From the NCBI GenBank assembly GCA_002256395.1, contig NKJG01000003.1, forward strand, positions 124,001 to 188,000: a stretch of DNA of 64,000 nucleotides, read 5' to 3'. Under the pieces are notes generated by a model. That model saw only the letters and a list, made by a program, of their open reading frames with translations. It made no database searches and was not told the origin of the DNA. Made by a program: the position numbers and the translations under genes. This document shows, one piece after another, positions 9,958 to 18,455 of this stretch; the first letter of the stretch is position 1; each line of letters begins with the position of its first letter. The stretch is from Bacteroidetes bacterium B1(2017). GTDB taxonomy: Bacteria; Bacteroidota; Bacteroidia; UKL13-3.

Positions 9958-10980
9958 TCACGTCATCAAGAATTTATGGTTCTTCAAGTTTTTAAGCGCC
10001 ATACCTGTACCTCTAACTACTGCTCTAAGTGGATCTTCAGCCACATGAACGGGTAATTTGGTTTTGGTTGCAATACGTTTGTCAAGGCCTCTTAGCAAAG
10101 CACCACCACCCGTTAAATATAAACCTGTAGAGTAAATATCGGCAGATAATTCTGGTGGAGTTAATTCTAAAGCACGCAAAATAGCTTCTTCAATTTTTGA
10201 AATTGATTTGTCTAGCGCGGATGCAATTTCAGAATAACTTACAGTAATTTGTTTTGGAATACCTGTCATTAAATCTCTACCATTTACGGCAAAATCCGGT
10301 GGTGGATTATCTAATTCTGGCAAGGCCGAACCTACTTCAATTTTAATTCTTTCGGCAGTTCTTTCACCAACTAATAAGTTGTGTTGGCGGCGCATATAAT
10401 CTAAAATGTCTTCTGTAAATTCATCCCCTGCCACACGAATACTTTGGTCGCAAACAATACCAGCTAAAGCTATTACAGCAATTTCTGTGGTACCGCCACC
10501 AATATCAATAATCATGTTTCCCATGGGTTCAAATACATCTATACCAATACCAATTGCAGCAGCCATTGGTTCGTGAATAAGATATACTTCTTTGGCTCCA
10601 GCACGCTCAGCACTATCTTTTACAGCACGTTTTTCAACCTCTGTAATGCCCGATGGTATACAAATTACCATACGTTGTTGGGGCTTAATAAGCTTACTGG
10701 TTTTAGGAATCATATCAATCATGCCTCTAATCATATGCTCTGCAGCCTGAAAATCGGCAATTACACCATCCTTCAATGGTCGTATGGTTTTAATATCTTC
10801 ATGTACCTTGCCATGCATTTGTTGTGCCTGACTACCTACAGCGATCACGTTTCCGTTTCGTCTGTTTACGGCAATAATAGATGGTTCATCCACCACTACT
10901 TGGTCTTTATGTATAATCAGCGTATTGGCCGTACCAAGGTCAATGGCCAAATCCTGTGTTAAAAAGCTAAATGCACTCAT
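9958..10980 (-). CDS. mreB: Rod shape-determining protein MreB (bacterial actin)
   Basis: 340 residues, full length. It forms ATP-dependent filaments under the membrane that position the elongasome. Actin-fold nucleotide motifs are visible: phosphate-1 DLGTANT (14-20), phosphate-2 DIGGGTTEIAV (from residue 159) and the adenosine loop YLTGGGALLRGLD near the C-terminus. The short N-terminus (MSAFSFLTQ) may act as an amphipathic membrane anchor. First gene of the five-gene elongasome set. The 163 bp upstream probably holds the promoter, but no clear TAnnTTTG box is visible there. Confidence 0.97.
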   Translation of the reverse strand: MSAFSFLTQDLAIDLGTANTLIIHKDQVVVDEPSIIAVNRRNGNVIAVGSQAQQMHGKVHEDIKTIRPLKDGVIADFQAAEHMIRGMIDMIPKTSKLIKPQQRMVICIPSGITEVEKRAVKDSAERAGAKEVYLIHEPMAAAIGIGIDVFEPMGNMIIDIGGGTTEIAVIALAGIVCDQSIRVAGDEFTEDILDYMRRQHNLLVGERTAERIKIEVGSALPELDNPPPDFAVNGRDLMTGIPKQITVSYSEIASALDKSISKIEEAILRALELTPPELSADIYSTGLYLTGGGALLRGLDKRIATKTKLPVHVAEDPLRAVVRGTGMALKNLKNHKFLMT

Positions 10981-11143
10981 GAGTATTTTCTTTCCTCTGC
11001 AAGGTTTATTTCCTTTGCAAAATAATAATTATTCAAATAAAAGACTGAAAAGTTTTACCTCATTTTAAAAGGGTTATCAACAAGACTTGCCCAAATTTTA
11101 AAGGTAAAATTGTATCGAAAAGGACCGATAACTTTTCTAAATA

Positions 11144-12670
11144 TTAATGTTTAAAATGTCTGATACCCGAAAAATACATTGGCATACCATTGTTTTCACA
11201 ATATAAAATAGAAGCGTCATCTTTAATAGAACCACCTGGTTGAATAACAGCGTGAATGCCTTCATTTCTGGCTATCTCCACACAATCAGGGAAAGGGAAA
11301 AAGGCATCACTGCTCATGGCAGCTCCGTTTAAATCAAACTCAAAAGCCTTAGCTTTTGCTATGGCATGGCGCAATGCATCTACCCTCGATGTTTGCCCAC
11401 AACCAATACCCAATAATTGTTTGTTCTTTGCTAAAACAATGGTGTTTGATTTGGTATGTTTTACAATTTTATCCGCAAATAATAAATCTTCAATATCTGA
11501 TTCTGTTGCCAAATGGCTTGTAACAGGCTTCAAATCCGAAGCTTTTAATACGATTAAATCTCTGTCCTGAACCAATACTCCATTTAATACAGATCTTACG
11601 GTTTGAGTGACTGGCAAGGTACCCTTTTGTTCTAGTATAATTCTGTTTTTCTTACCCTGCAATAGTTTCAAGGCATCTTCCTCATAGGATGGGGCAATTA
11701 ATACTTCTAAAAATATCTTGTCCATTTCTTGAGCAGTTGCCAAATCAACTGGTCGGTTCAAGGCAATAATACCCCCAAATGCCGATACAGGATCTCCAGC
11801 CAATGCATCCTTCCAAGCCTCGTAAATGGTGGCTCTTGAGGCAACGCCACATGGATTATTATGTTTGATAATTGCAACGGTAGGTTCGCTAAAATCTGCT
11901 AATAAATTTACGGCTGCATCTACGTCTAATAAATTGTTATACGACAATTCTTTGCCATGCAATTGATTAATAAAATCACGTAAGTTTCCAAAGAAAAATC
12001 CTCTTTGGTGTGGATTTTCTCCATATCTCAATGGGTTTCCATGCGCAAAACTAATTTTATAAGCAGGCAATTGTTGCTCGCTATTAAAATAATTAAAGAT
12101 AACTGTATCGTAATGAGATGTTACCTGAAACGCTTTTGCCGCAAAGGCTTTGCGCTGTTCTATCGTGCTTAATGCATTGCCTTCTGTTAGCAATGTCAAT
12201 AATTCTGGATATTGATTTACATGCGATACTATTAAGGAATGCTTGAAGTTTTTTGCCGCTGCACGTATTAATGAAACTCCACCAATATCAATTTTTTCAA
12301 TAATCTTGCTCTCATCACTTGTGCTGGCTAAGGTTTCTTCAAATGGATATAAATCTACCATAACCAAATCAAACAATGGAATGTCAAATTCTTTTACTTC
12401 CGATAAATCACCCGCTTCTTCTCTACGAGCTAAAATTCCACCAAATATTTTTGGATGTAAGGTTTTTACCCTGCCACCTAAAATGCTTGGATAACCTGTC
12501 AGTTTTTCTACAGGAAAAACTGGGATACCTAATTTTTCTAAAAACTCTTGGGTTCCACCAGTTGAATAGATGTTTACCCCTTGTTGGTGAAGGGCTTGCG
12601 CAATAGGAGCTAAGCCGTCTTTGTAAAATACTGAAATTAAGGCGTTTGAAATTTTGTTGGAAGCTAACAT
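11144..12670 (-). CDS. purH: Bifunctional AICAR formyltransferase / IMP cyclohydrolase
   Basis: 508 residues. It catalyses the last two steps of de novo IMP synthesis in the cytoplasm. The N-terminal MGS-like IMP cyclohydrolase domain (about 1-140) has STGGTQEFLEKLGIPV, GGRVKTLHPKI and DLYPFE. The C-terminal AICAR transformylase domain contains GENPHQRGFFFG, KHNNPCGVA and the closing SDAFFPFPD and GGSIKD. Downstream of purN with an 89-bp gap and its own -7 box. Confidence 0.97.
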   Translation of the reverse strand: MLASNKISNALISVFYKDGLAPIAQALHQQGVNIYSTGGTQEFLEKLGIPVFPVEKLTGYPSILGGRVKTLHPKIFGGILARREEAGDLSEVKEFDIPLFDLVMVDLYPFEETLASTSDESKIIEKIDIGGVSLIRAAAKNFKHSLIVSHVNQYPELLTLLTEGNALSTIEQRKAFAAKAFQVTSHYDTVIFNYFNSEQQLPAYKISFAHGNPLRYGENPHQRGFFFGNLRDFINQLHGKELSYNNLLDVDAAVNLLADFSEPTVAIIKHNNPCGVASRATIYEAWKDALAGDPVSAFGGIIALNRPVDLATAQEMDKIFLEVLIAPSYEEDALKLLQGKKNRIILEQKGTLPVTQTVRSVLNGVLVQDRDLIVLKASDLKPVTSHLATESDIEDLLFADKIVKHTKSNTIVLAKNKQLLGIGCGQTSRVDALRHAIAKAKAFEFDLNGAAMSSDAFFPFPDCVEIARNEGIHAVIQPGGSIKDDASILYCENNGMPMYFSGIRHFKH

Positions 12671-12690
12671 GTTTATTGATAAAGGAGTTG

Positions 12691-12698
12691 CAAAGGTA
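12691..12698 (-). promoter_or_regulatory. Bacteroidota -7 box for purH
   Basis: On the minus strand this reads TACCTTTG, an exact TAnnTTTG match, 20 bp upstream of the purH ATG in the purN-purH gap. No matching -33 box at 19 bp. It suggests purH has its own promoter. Confidence 0.5.
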
Positions 12699-12759
12699 GG
12701 AAACGTTTGCAGAAATTGTTAGCGTTAAAGAATAAAAATTAAAAGAAAAATTCTTTTAA

Positions 12760-13335
12760 TTAAAGTTCCTTGTTAAGTACCTGTTCAATTGTAGTTGGTA
12801 CAAACTTTTGTTCCAATTGATGTATCTTAAATGCAATGTCGGATGCATTGTCGTTTGGCAATACTTCACATCTATATTGTGCTATTGTTTTGCCTTCATC
12901 ATAGTGTTCGTTTACCCAATGAATGGTAATGCCTGTTTCAAATTCACCTGCTTCTTTTACTGCTTCATGCACAAAATGGCCATACATTCCTTTGCCACCA
13001 AATTTTGGCAATAAAGCTGGGTGTAAATTAAGTATTTTGTTAGGGTAGGTTCGAACCAAATAGGACGGAACTTTCCATAAAAATCCTAATAGTGCTATGA
13101 GGCTAGGTTGGTATTGATGCAAAAGATCTAAGAAATAATTTTCGTCTTTAAATTGTGCCTTATTAAAAACAACTACAGGTATGTCCAACTCCTTCATTTT
13201 TGGAATTACCCCAGCACTTTCTACATTGCAAAACACGGCCACAATTTCCACCTTAGGGTTATTGCTAAAGTAATTTACCACATTCACCGCATTACTGCCG
13301 CTGCCACTAGCAAATATTACCAGCCTTTGTTTCAT
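12760..13335 (-). CDS. purN: Phosphoribosylglycinamide formyltransferase
   Basis: 191 residues, normal length. It transfers a formyl group from 10-formyl-THF to GAR in purine synthesis. Visible motifs: the phosphate-binding SGSGSNA (10-16), the catalytic N103-LHPALLP with H105, and D146 in NEHYDEG. Its ATG overlaps the stop of the upstream lipoprotein gene by one base (TAATG), so it is probably translated from that transcript. purH follows, making a small purine unit. Confidence 0.96.
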   Translation of the reverse strand: MKQRLVIFASGSGSNAVNVVNYFSNNPKVEIVAVFCNVESAGVIPKMKELDIPVVVFNKAQFKDENYFLDLLHQYQPSLIALLGFLWKVPSYLVRTYPNKILNLHPALLPKFGGKGMYGHFVHEAVKEAGEFETGITIHWVNEHYDEGKTIAQYRCEVLPNDNASDIAFKIHQLEQKFVPTTIEQVLNKEL

Positions 13336-14828
13336 TAAAATCCTAATTCTTGTTTAAATATTTTTTGAAACAAACTATCGGCATTACTATTTCCATTAAA
13401 GCGTTCTAATGGAATACTGCTTATAATAAAATTAGTTTTTGAATCGCTTGTTGTAAAGCGTTTTGCTAATACTGCCGATTGCCCTGTCCAAGGTGTAGGC
13501 GATTGTCCGCTTTTACTTTCAATAATGCCTCCAGAATACAAAGAATCATATCCTATACTTGGTGTATTAACTTGAATTTCAAAAGGGCGTGCACTTGGAA
13601 TAATAGCCGTTGATTTAATGGTTGGCCACCCTGCATTTACTGGGTTTACAAGGGCATTTGTGTTTACCCTAAATACCGATCCAGCTGGTGGATTTACCAG
13701 TGTGCGAATCGGGGTCCAATCTAAGAAATTAGATAATGGATCAAAGCTAGAGTTTATGGCAACACTCATAAAAAATTTGCCACCGCCATTAAAAAAATCG
13801 GAGGTAGTGCGCTGACCCAATGAGAAGGAGAAACTTGCATCGTCGCCAAACCAAAGTATCTTTTTAAACAAGGCAAAGGTTTTACTTTGGGTTTGATAAT
13901 CGGGTTGCAATTGGGTAAAATTACTGTTGTCTATTTCTGTTGCCTGCAAGGTGTCGAACACAGTAATACCAATGTTTTTGAGGTTATTGGTATAATAGTT
14001 TTGGGCAAAAACTTTATTGCTACTATAGGCATTTATGAGTAAAATATCCGAGCTAACTTTCTTTACCCAAATACTAGGTGTGGCCACAAATGCACTTTTA
14101 GAAAGAGCCTTGTCTACCGCCCTTACATATATAATATTACTAGCATTATGTAATAAGCCATCCACATTGGTGCTTAACGCATTGTTACTTCCATTAATAA
14201 ATACCTTACAACTACTGCTTGCCGCTTGTGGTGAGGTTGATTGTAAGATAAAAGAAGAGGTATTAGCGGGTAAGGCAAAAGGAGTGGCATTGGTGTCGTT
14301 TAAAAATAATTCAAATTGCTTTAAATCATCCGTTCCATCTGGGTCGTCGCCAAACAAACTATATTTTAAAACTGGAAATACGATGGTGGGGTTTTGGCTA
14401 GGAATGCCGCCTAGTGATTGTGAGAATACAAATTTTACGCTAGGCTTTGAGTTTTTAATAGGATATAAGGTAGAGGCAGGACTAGGGTCTTTCTGACCCA
14501 ATTGGTCAATGGCTCTTACGTAAATAACAATATCGGCACTATCGTTTCCAGGAGGAATTTTTAATAAGAAGGAGCTGTCTTGTCTTTTGGTGAATTGCCA
14601 AGATGCCATATTATCTACGGATATTTCGTAGCCTACAATAATGCCTCCAACAGAATTACCCCACCAATTGGCATCTACCAAAGTTGTTAATCTATTTTCA
14701 CCTGTTCTATAAATGGTATCCACAGCCATAAAGGTCTCTGGTGCAGATTGAGCGCTACGTTCTCCATCGAAGCCTTTTTTACAGGCACCCATTACAAGTA
14801 GCAAAACTATTAGTGTGTAAATTCTCAT
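13335..14828 (-). CDS. Lipoprotein of unknown function, coupled to purN
   Basis: 497 residues from the preferred ATG at 14828; a GTG-type start at 14843 would add five residues before the signal. The N-terminus is a lipoprotein signal with lipobox VMGAC (Cys about residue 17), so it is anchored in the envelope. Fibronectin type III-like modules appear at about 40-250 (WWGNSVGG, GYEISVDN, IVYVRAIDQLGQKDPSP). The C-terminal half carries a Rossmann-like stretch (DILLINAYSSNKVFAQNYY, FALFKKILWFGDDASF) and may be a GATase-like or scaffold fold. The function is unrecognised. Sharing a transcript with purN may be incidental. Confidence 0.8.
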   Translation of the reverse strand: MRIYTLIVLLLVMGACKKGFDGERSAQSAPETFMAVDTIYRTGENRLTTLVDANWWGNSVGGIIVGYEISVDNMASWQFTKRQDSSFLLKIPPGNDSADIVIYVRAIDQLGQKDPSPASTLYPIKNSKPSVKFVFSQSLGGIPSQNPTIVFPVLKYSLFGDDPDGTDDLKQFELFLNDTNATPFALPANTSSFILQSTSPQAASSSCKVFINGSNNALSTNVDGLLHNASNIIYVRAVDKALSKSAFVATPSIWVKKVSSDILLINAYSSNKVFAQNYYTNNLKNIGITVFDTLQATEIDNSNFTQLQPDYQTQSKTFALFKKILWFGDDASFSFSLGQRTTSDFFNGGGKFFMSVAINSSFDPLSNFLDWTPIRTLVNPPAGSVFRVNTNALVNPVNAGWPTIKSTAIIPSARPFEIQVNTPSIGYDSLYSGGIIESKSGQSPTPWTGQSAVLAKRFTTSDSKTNFIISSIPLERFNGNSNADSLFQKIFKQELGF

Positions 14829-14853
14829 TTTAGCCAATACCAATTACGTGCAT

Positions 14854-14884
14854 CAAACATACAAGAAAGCCCGTTTTTAAAAAA
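14854..14884 (-). promoter_or_regulatory. Promoter of the lipoprotein-purN unit
   Basis: On the minus strand: TTTT (14881-14884), 19-bp spacer, TATGTTTG (14854-14861), 25 bp before the ATG at 14828. The -7 box matches TAnnTTTG exactly; the -33 box differs by one base from TTTG. The 19-bp spacing is the Bacteroidota norm. Confidence 0.6.
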
Positions 14885-14904
14885 GCAATTCTAAAAATGT
14901 AACT

Positions 14905-15402
14905 TTACTTTAATGCGCTTGAGTCTTTTAATAAAAGCATTTTTAAAGCGGTATCTGCTGCTTCTATGCCTTTGTTGCCATGTTTACCGCCAGCCCTTTC
15001 TTTGGCTTGCTTTAGATTATCTGTGGTTAAAACGCCAAAAATAATTGGCTTATTTGTTTTTAAACCAACCTCCGTAATACCTTGAGCACAAGCGCTGCAG
15101 ATAAAATCAAAGTGCCTAGTTTCTCCTTGTATAACACAGCCAATGGCAATCACCGCATCTATCTTTTTTTGTTCGGCCATCCATTGTGCGGCAAGCGGTA
15201 ATTCAAATGTACCAGGTACAGGAACGCAGGTAATTTGAGTAGCTTTTAATCCTTGTGCTTTTAAAAAATCTATGGCTGCATCGCGCATAGAATGGGTTAT
15301 TTCTGGGTTCCAATCGGCCACAACTAAGCCGATAGAGAATTTTTTAGCGGCTTTGCCAACTTTTAAATTGGTGCTCGATAAGTTTTTTAGGGATGTAGCC
15401 AT
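14905..15402 (-). CDS. ribH: 6,7-dimethyl-8-ribityllumazine synthase
   Basis: 165 residues, usual length. It condenses the pyrimidine dione with 3,4-dihydroxybutanone phosphate to lumazine, the penultimate riboflavin step; the enzyme assembles into an icosahedral or pentameric shell. Motifs: ADWNPEITH, PGTFELPLAA, AIGCVIQGETRHFDFI with the catalytic His97, and GVLTTDNLKQAKERAGG. The other rib genes are not nearby. It lies downstream of the TPR gene but is separated from it by a large palindrome. Confidence 0.96.
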   Translation of the reverse strand: MATSLKNLSSTNLKVGKAAKKFSIGLVVADWNPEITHSMRDAAIDFLKAQGLKATQITCVPVPGTFELPLAAQWMAEQKKIDAVIAIGCVIQGETRHFDFICSACAQGITEVGLKTNKPIIFGVLTTDNLKQAKERAGGKHGNKGIEAADTALKMLLLKDSSALK

Positions 15403-15422
15403 TTGCGAGGGTGTTTAAAGTA

Positions 15423-15486
15423 CAAAGGCACCAACACACAAAGCCTTAATGAGTTTCTCATTTTTCTTTGTGTATTGGTGCCCTTG
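15423..15486. repeat. Intergenic palindrome with CACAAAG-type arms
   Basis: Two 21-nt arms (15423-15443 and 15466-15486) are inverted copies matching at 19 of 21 positions, with a 22-nt loop. The arms contain GGCACCAA and CACAAAG. It fills the ribH upstream gap. A related palindrome lies at 41153-41194, so this is probably a dispersed REP-like element that may also act as a bidirectional terminator. A T-rich loop, rather than a trailing U-run, argues against a classical terminator. Confidence 0.6.
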
Positions 15487-15503
15487 TGGCAATTTAGTTA
15501 CTA

Positions 15504-16199
15504 TTAGTTTCCTTTTTCAGCAGTTGCTCTAGCAATATACTTGTCAATATCTTGCGCTTCTTGAGCATCGCTAAATTCGTTTTTAATTTTTTCGTATGCG
15601 CTAACAGCGTCATCGTACTGCTTTAACTCTTCAAAGGTTAAACCTGCTTTCTTTAGGAATATTGGCGAGGTTAATTTGTTTTTGCTCATAGCAGCAGCTT
15701 TCATATATAATTTAGCAGCTTTATCATATTCTTTTAATTCAGAATACGCATCGCCTTTTAAGCCTGTAGCCATAGGTCCAACTAATTCATTGTCGTTGCT
15801 AAATTTATCTAAATGGTCAATAGCAGCTTGGTACTCACCTTTACGCATTAAGCAAACTCCAGCATAGTAATGAGCTAAGTTTCCAGCTTTAGTTAAACCA
15901 TAATTTTCAGCTACTGCTTCAAACCCTAATTTTTCGCCTTGTCCTTTTAAAGCTAAATCAAAGCTATCTTTCTCGAACCAAGTTTGAGCTGGGAAAATTG
16001 CTTCTTGAGCTTCCTTTTCTTGTGGTGCAAGGATAAATTTGGTGTATCCAAAATATCCAGCAACCGCTAAAATGGCAACCAAAGCAACAATATTGATTTG
16101 CTTTTTATAGTCGTGGTAAAAATGTTCAACCTTATGAGTAGTTTCAATAAGGGTGTGATCTAATTCTAATTCTGATTTGTGTTCTTCTTTGTGCTCCAT
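15504..16199 (-). CDS. Single-pass membrane TPR protein
   Basis: 231 residues. A charged N-terminus is followed by one transmembrane helix (about 34-54) and then three or four tetratricopeptide units (from about 95: AHYYAGVCLMRKGEYQAAIDHLDKF, GDAYSELKEYDKAAKLY, AGLTFEELKQYDDAVSAYEKI; each quoted run is part of one repeat). The architecture resembles the YfgM/ancillary SecYEG translocon family, which handles periplasmic chaperone traffic, but the exact role is not proven. It starts 15 bp after the pdhA stop, so the two are likely co-transcribed. Confidence 0.8.
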   Translation of the reverse strand: MEHKEEHKSELELDHTLIETTHKVEHFYHDYKKQINIVALVAILAVAGYFGYTKFILAPQEKEAQEAIFPAQTWFEKDSFDLALKGQGEKLGFEAVAENYGLTKAGNLAHYYAGVCLMRKGEYQAAIDHLDKFSNDNELVGPMATGLKGDAYSELKEYDKAAKLYMKAAAMSKNKLTSPIFLKKAGLTFEELKQYDDAVSAYEKIKNEFSDAQEAQDIDKYIARATAEKGN

Positions 16200-16214
16200 C
16201 TGAGTTTCGCTTTC

Positions 16215-17210
16215 TTATTCTTTGATAAACGGATAATTCGGTTCAAAATAAACGTCCTGATACAATTCTGATGCATCTGGGTACGGTGAGTTTTCGCTAA
16301 ATTCTACTGAATCGCTCACAATTTCAGCAATTTTTTCTTCAATCTTCTCTAAATCTGCTTCGGTAGCGTATTTTTTCTTTAATAAAACTGCTTTCACCTG
16401 TTCAATAGGGTCTTGCATTTTATATTCTTCAACCTCTTCTTTGGTTCTGTATTTGGCAGGGTCGCTCATACTATGACCTCTATAGCGGTAAGTTCTAATT
16501 TCTAAAAGGGTAGGACCTTCGCCTTTTCTACCTCTTTCGGCGGCTGCAGCAACGGCTTTATGCACTTCTTCGGCATTCATTCCATCAACCGATGCAGAAG
16601 GCATTTCATAGCTTTCGCCAATTTTATACATTTCACGCACAGTAGTGGTTCTTCCTACCGAAGTTCCCATGGCGTATCCATTGTTTTCAATCACAAAAAT
16701 TACTGGCAAATTCCAAAGCATAGCCATGTTAAAGGTTTCGTGCAATGCTCCTTGACGAGCGGCACCATCCCCAAAATAACATACTGTAACTTGATCTCCA
16801 CCTCTGTATTGATCAGCAAAGGCAATACCTGCACCCAATGGAATTTGTCCGCCTACAATACCATGTCCACCAAAGAAATGATGTTCTTTGCTAAACATGT
16901 GCATAGAGCCACCTTTGCCTTTTGAGCAACCGGTAACTTTACCATATAATTCTGCCATAACTTCTCTTGCCGGAATTCCACATGCCAAAGCATGCGCATG
17001 ATCGCGGTAAGCAGTAATAATGCGGTCTTCTTTTTTAAGTGCGCTCATGGTTCCAGCCACAACGGCTTCTTGGCCAATGTAGAGGTGACAAAAGCCTTTT
17101 ATTTTTTGCTGGCCATATAATTGGGCAGCTTTCTCCTCAAATCTGCGCATGAGCATCATTTGCTCATACCAATTAAGGTAGGTTTCTTTATTAAAATTGT
17201 TTGTTGCCAT
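16215..17210 (-). CDS. pdhA: Pyruvate dehydrogenase E1 component, alpha subunit
   Basis: 331 residues. With E1-beta it decarboxylates pyruvate using thiamine diphosphate and passes the acetyl group to E2 lipoate. The TPP/Mg motif begins at G147-DG and ends at N176-N177. Further signatures are HLYIGQEAVVAG, GSMHMFSKEHHFFGGHGIVGG (two adjacent runs) and RYRGHSMSDPAKYR in the regulatory loop. pdhB is not adjacent here, as in many Bacteroidota. Branched-chain 2-oxoacid E1-alpha is less likely given the length and motif set. Confidence 0.93.
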   Translation of the reverse strand: MATNNFNKETYLNWYEQMMLMRRFEEKAAQLYGQQKIKGFCHLYIGQEAVVAGTMSALKKEDRIITAYRDHAHALACGIPAREVMAELYGKVTGCSKGKGGSMHMFSKEHHFFGGHGIVGGQIPLGAGIAFADQYRGGDQVTVCYFGDGAARQGALHETFNMAMLWNLPVIFVIENNGYAMGTSVGRTTTVREMYKIGESYEMPSASVDGMNAEEVHKAVAAAAERGRKGEGPTLLEIRTYRYRGHSMSDPAKYRTKEEVEEYKMQDPIEQVKAVLLKKKYATEADLEKIEEKIAEIVSDSVEFSENSPYPDASELYQDVYFEPNYPFIKE

Positions 17211-17223
17211 TTTTAGAGAATTG

Positions 17224-17254
17224 CAAAAGTATATAAAATATTAGTTTTGACAAG
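17224..17254 (-). promoter_or_regulatory. Promoter of pdhA
   Basis: On the minus strand: CTTG (17251-17254), 19-bp spacer, TACTTTTG (17224-17231). The -7 box is an exact TAnnTTTG and the -33 box matches TTTG at three of four bases. It lies 13 bp before the ATG, in the divergent gap with recF. Confidence 0.55.
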
Positions 17255-17330
17255 TATTCTTTGTGTATTGATTTTCAGTTGATAATACATTTTCTATCCT
17301 AAAAAGCACCGCTTTTGCTACCTTGCGGCC

Positions 17331-18455
17331 ATGCATCTCAGCGAACTTTCACTTACTCAGTTTAAGAACTATCAGCAAGCTAGCTTTAGGTTCAACCCAA
17401 ATCTAAACATTTTGTTTGGACTAAATGGGGCGGGTAAAACCAATGTGCTCGATGCAATATATTATCTTTCTATTACCAAAAGCTATTTTAACTCGGTTGA
17501 TCACCAGCAAATTTTACAAGGAAATCACTTTTTTGTTATCGAAGGGCAATTAAACCTCGAAACCGTTACCCAAAAATTGCGTTTGATTTTTCAAAAGGGA
17601 ATAGGCAAAAGCTTACTTATTAATAATAATGAAGTAGAAAAGTTCTCTTCACATATTGGAGCCATGCCTTTGGTAATGATTGCTCCTGGCGATATTCAAC
17701 TAATTTACGAAGGCAGTGAAGAACGGCGGAAGTTTATGGATTTAATTATTTCGCAATGCGATCGAGTGTATTTGCATGAGTTAATGCAATACCAGCGTGC
17801 CATAGATCAGCGGAATAAATTATTGAAAGACTTTTTTGAAAATCGATATTTCAACCGCGAGTTGCTGGAGGTGTATAACACCCAATTGGGTAGCAGTGGT
17901 TCCTATGTGCATAGGGCAAGGGTTTCGTTTATAGAATTATTTAAGCCTTTTTTTATAGAGAACTACCAAAAATTAGCGGGAAAAGATGAGGGGGCAAATT
18001 TGGTTTACGATTCTGATTTGAACAAACAGTTTTACCCTGATATATTAATTGCAAGCGAATCGGCTGATATTGATTTGTTGCGCACCACACGTGGTATTCA
18101 CCGCGATGATATTCAGTTTTTATTGGATGATAACCCGCTCAAGAAATTTGGTTCACAAGGGCAACAGAAGTCGTTTATAATAGCCCTTAAATTGGCTCAG
18201 TTCCAATATTTGCATCTTAAAAAGGGTATAAAGCCGCTATTACTTCTAGATGATATCTTTGAAAAACTAGATCATTCGCGCTTAACGCATTTGTTTAACT
18301 TGGTTTCGGAAGGTGTGTTTGGCCAAATATTTATTACAGATACCCAACATCAGCGTGCCGACGAGTTGGTTCAGGCGACAGGTTTACCGGCTACTTTTTT
18401 TCATATCCAAGAAGCTGATGTGTTACCATTTGAAACCAACCCTAGCTTAAGGTAA
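17331..18455 (+). CDS. recF: DNA replication and repair protein RecF
   Basis: 374 residues, normal length. An SMC-like ATPase that, with RecO and RecR, loads RecA at single-strand gaps. Walker A GLNGAGKT is at residues 30-37, the ABC-like signature FGSQGQQKSF at about 275, and Walker B LLLLDDIFEKLD at about 303-314. The gene stands alone, divergent from pdhA. Its last nine bases overlap the end of the converging AsmA-like gene. It is not next to dnaA/dnaN in this window. Confidence 0.96.
   Translation: MHLSELSLTQFKNYQQASFRFNPNLNILFGLNGAGKTNVLDAIYYLSITKSYFNSVDHQQILQGNHFFVIEGQLNLETVTQKLRLIFQKGIGKSLLINNNEVEKFSSHIGAMPLVMIAPGDIQLIYEGSEERRKFMDLIISQCDRVYLHELMQYQRAIDQRNKLLKDFFENRYFNRELLEVYNTQLGSSGSYVHRARVSFIELFKPFFIENYQKLAGKDEGANLVYDSDLNKQFYPDILIASESADIDLLRTTRGIHRDDIQFLLDDNPLKKFGSQGQQKSFIIALKLAQFQYLHLKKGIKPLLLLDDIFEKLDHSRLTHLFNLVSEGVFGQIFITDTQHQRADELVQATGLPATFFHIQEADVLPFETNPSLR

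Noticed and set aside
15423..15486. FMN riboswitch upstream of ribH
   Set aside because: The conserved RFN-element stems are not seen; the region is a simple two-arm palindrome.
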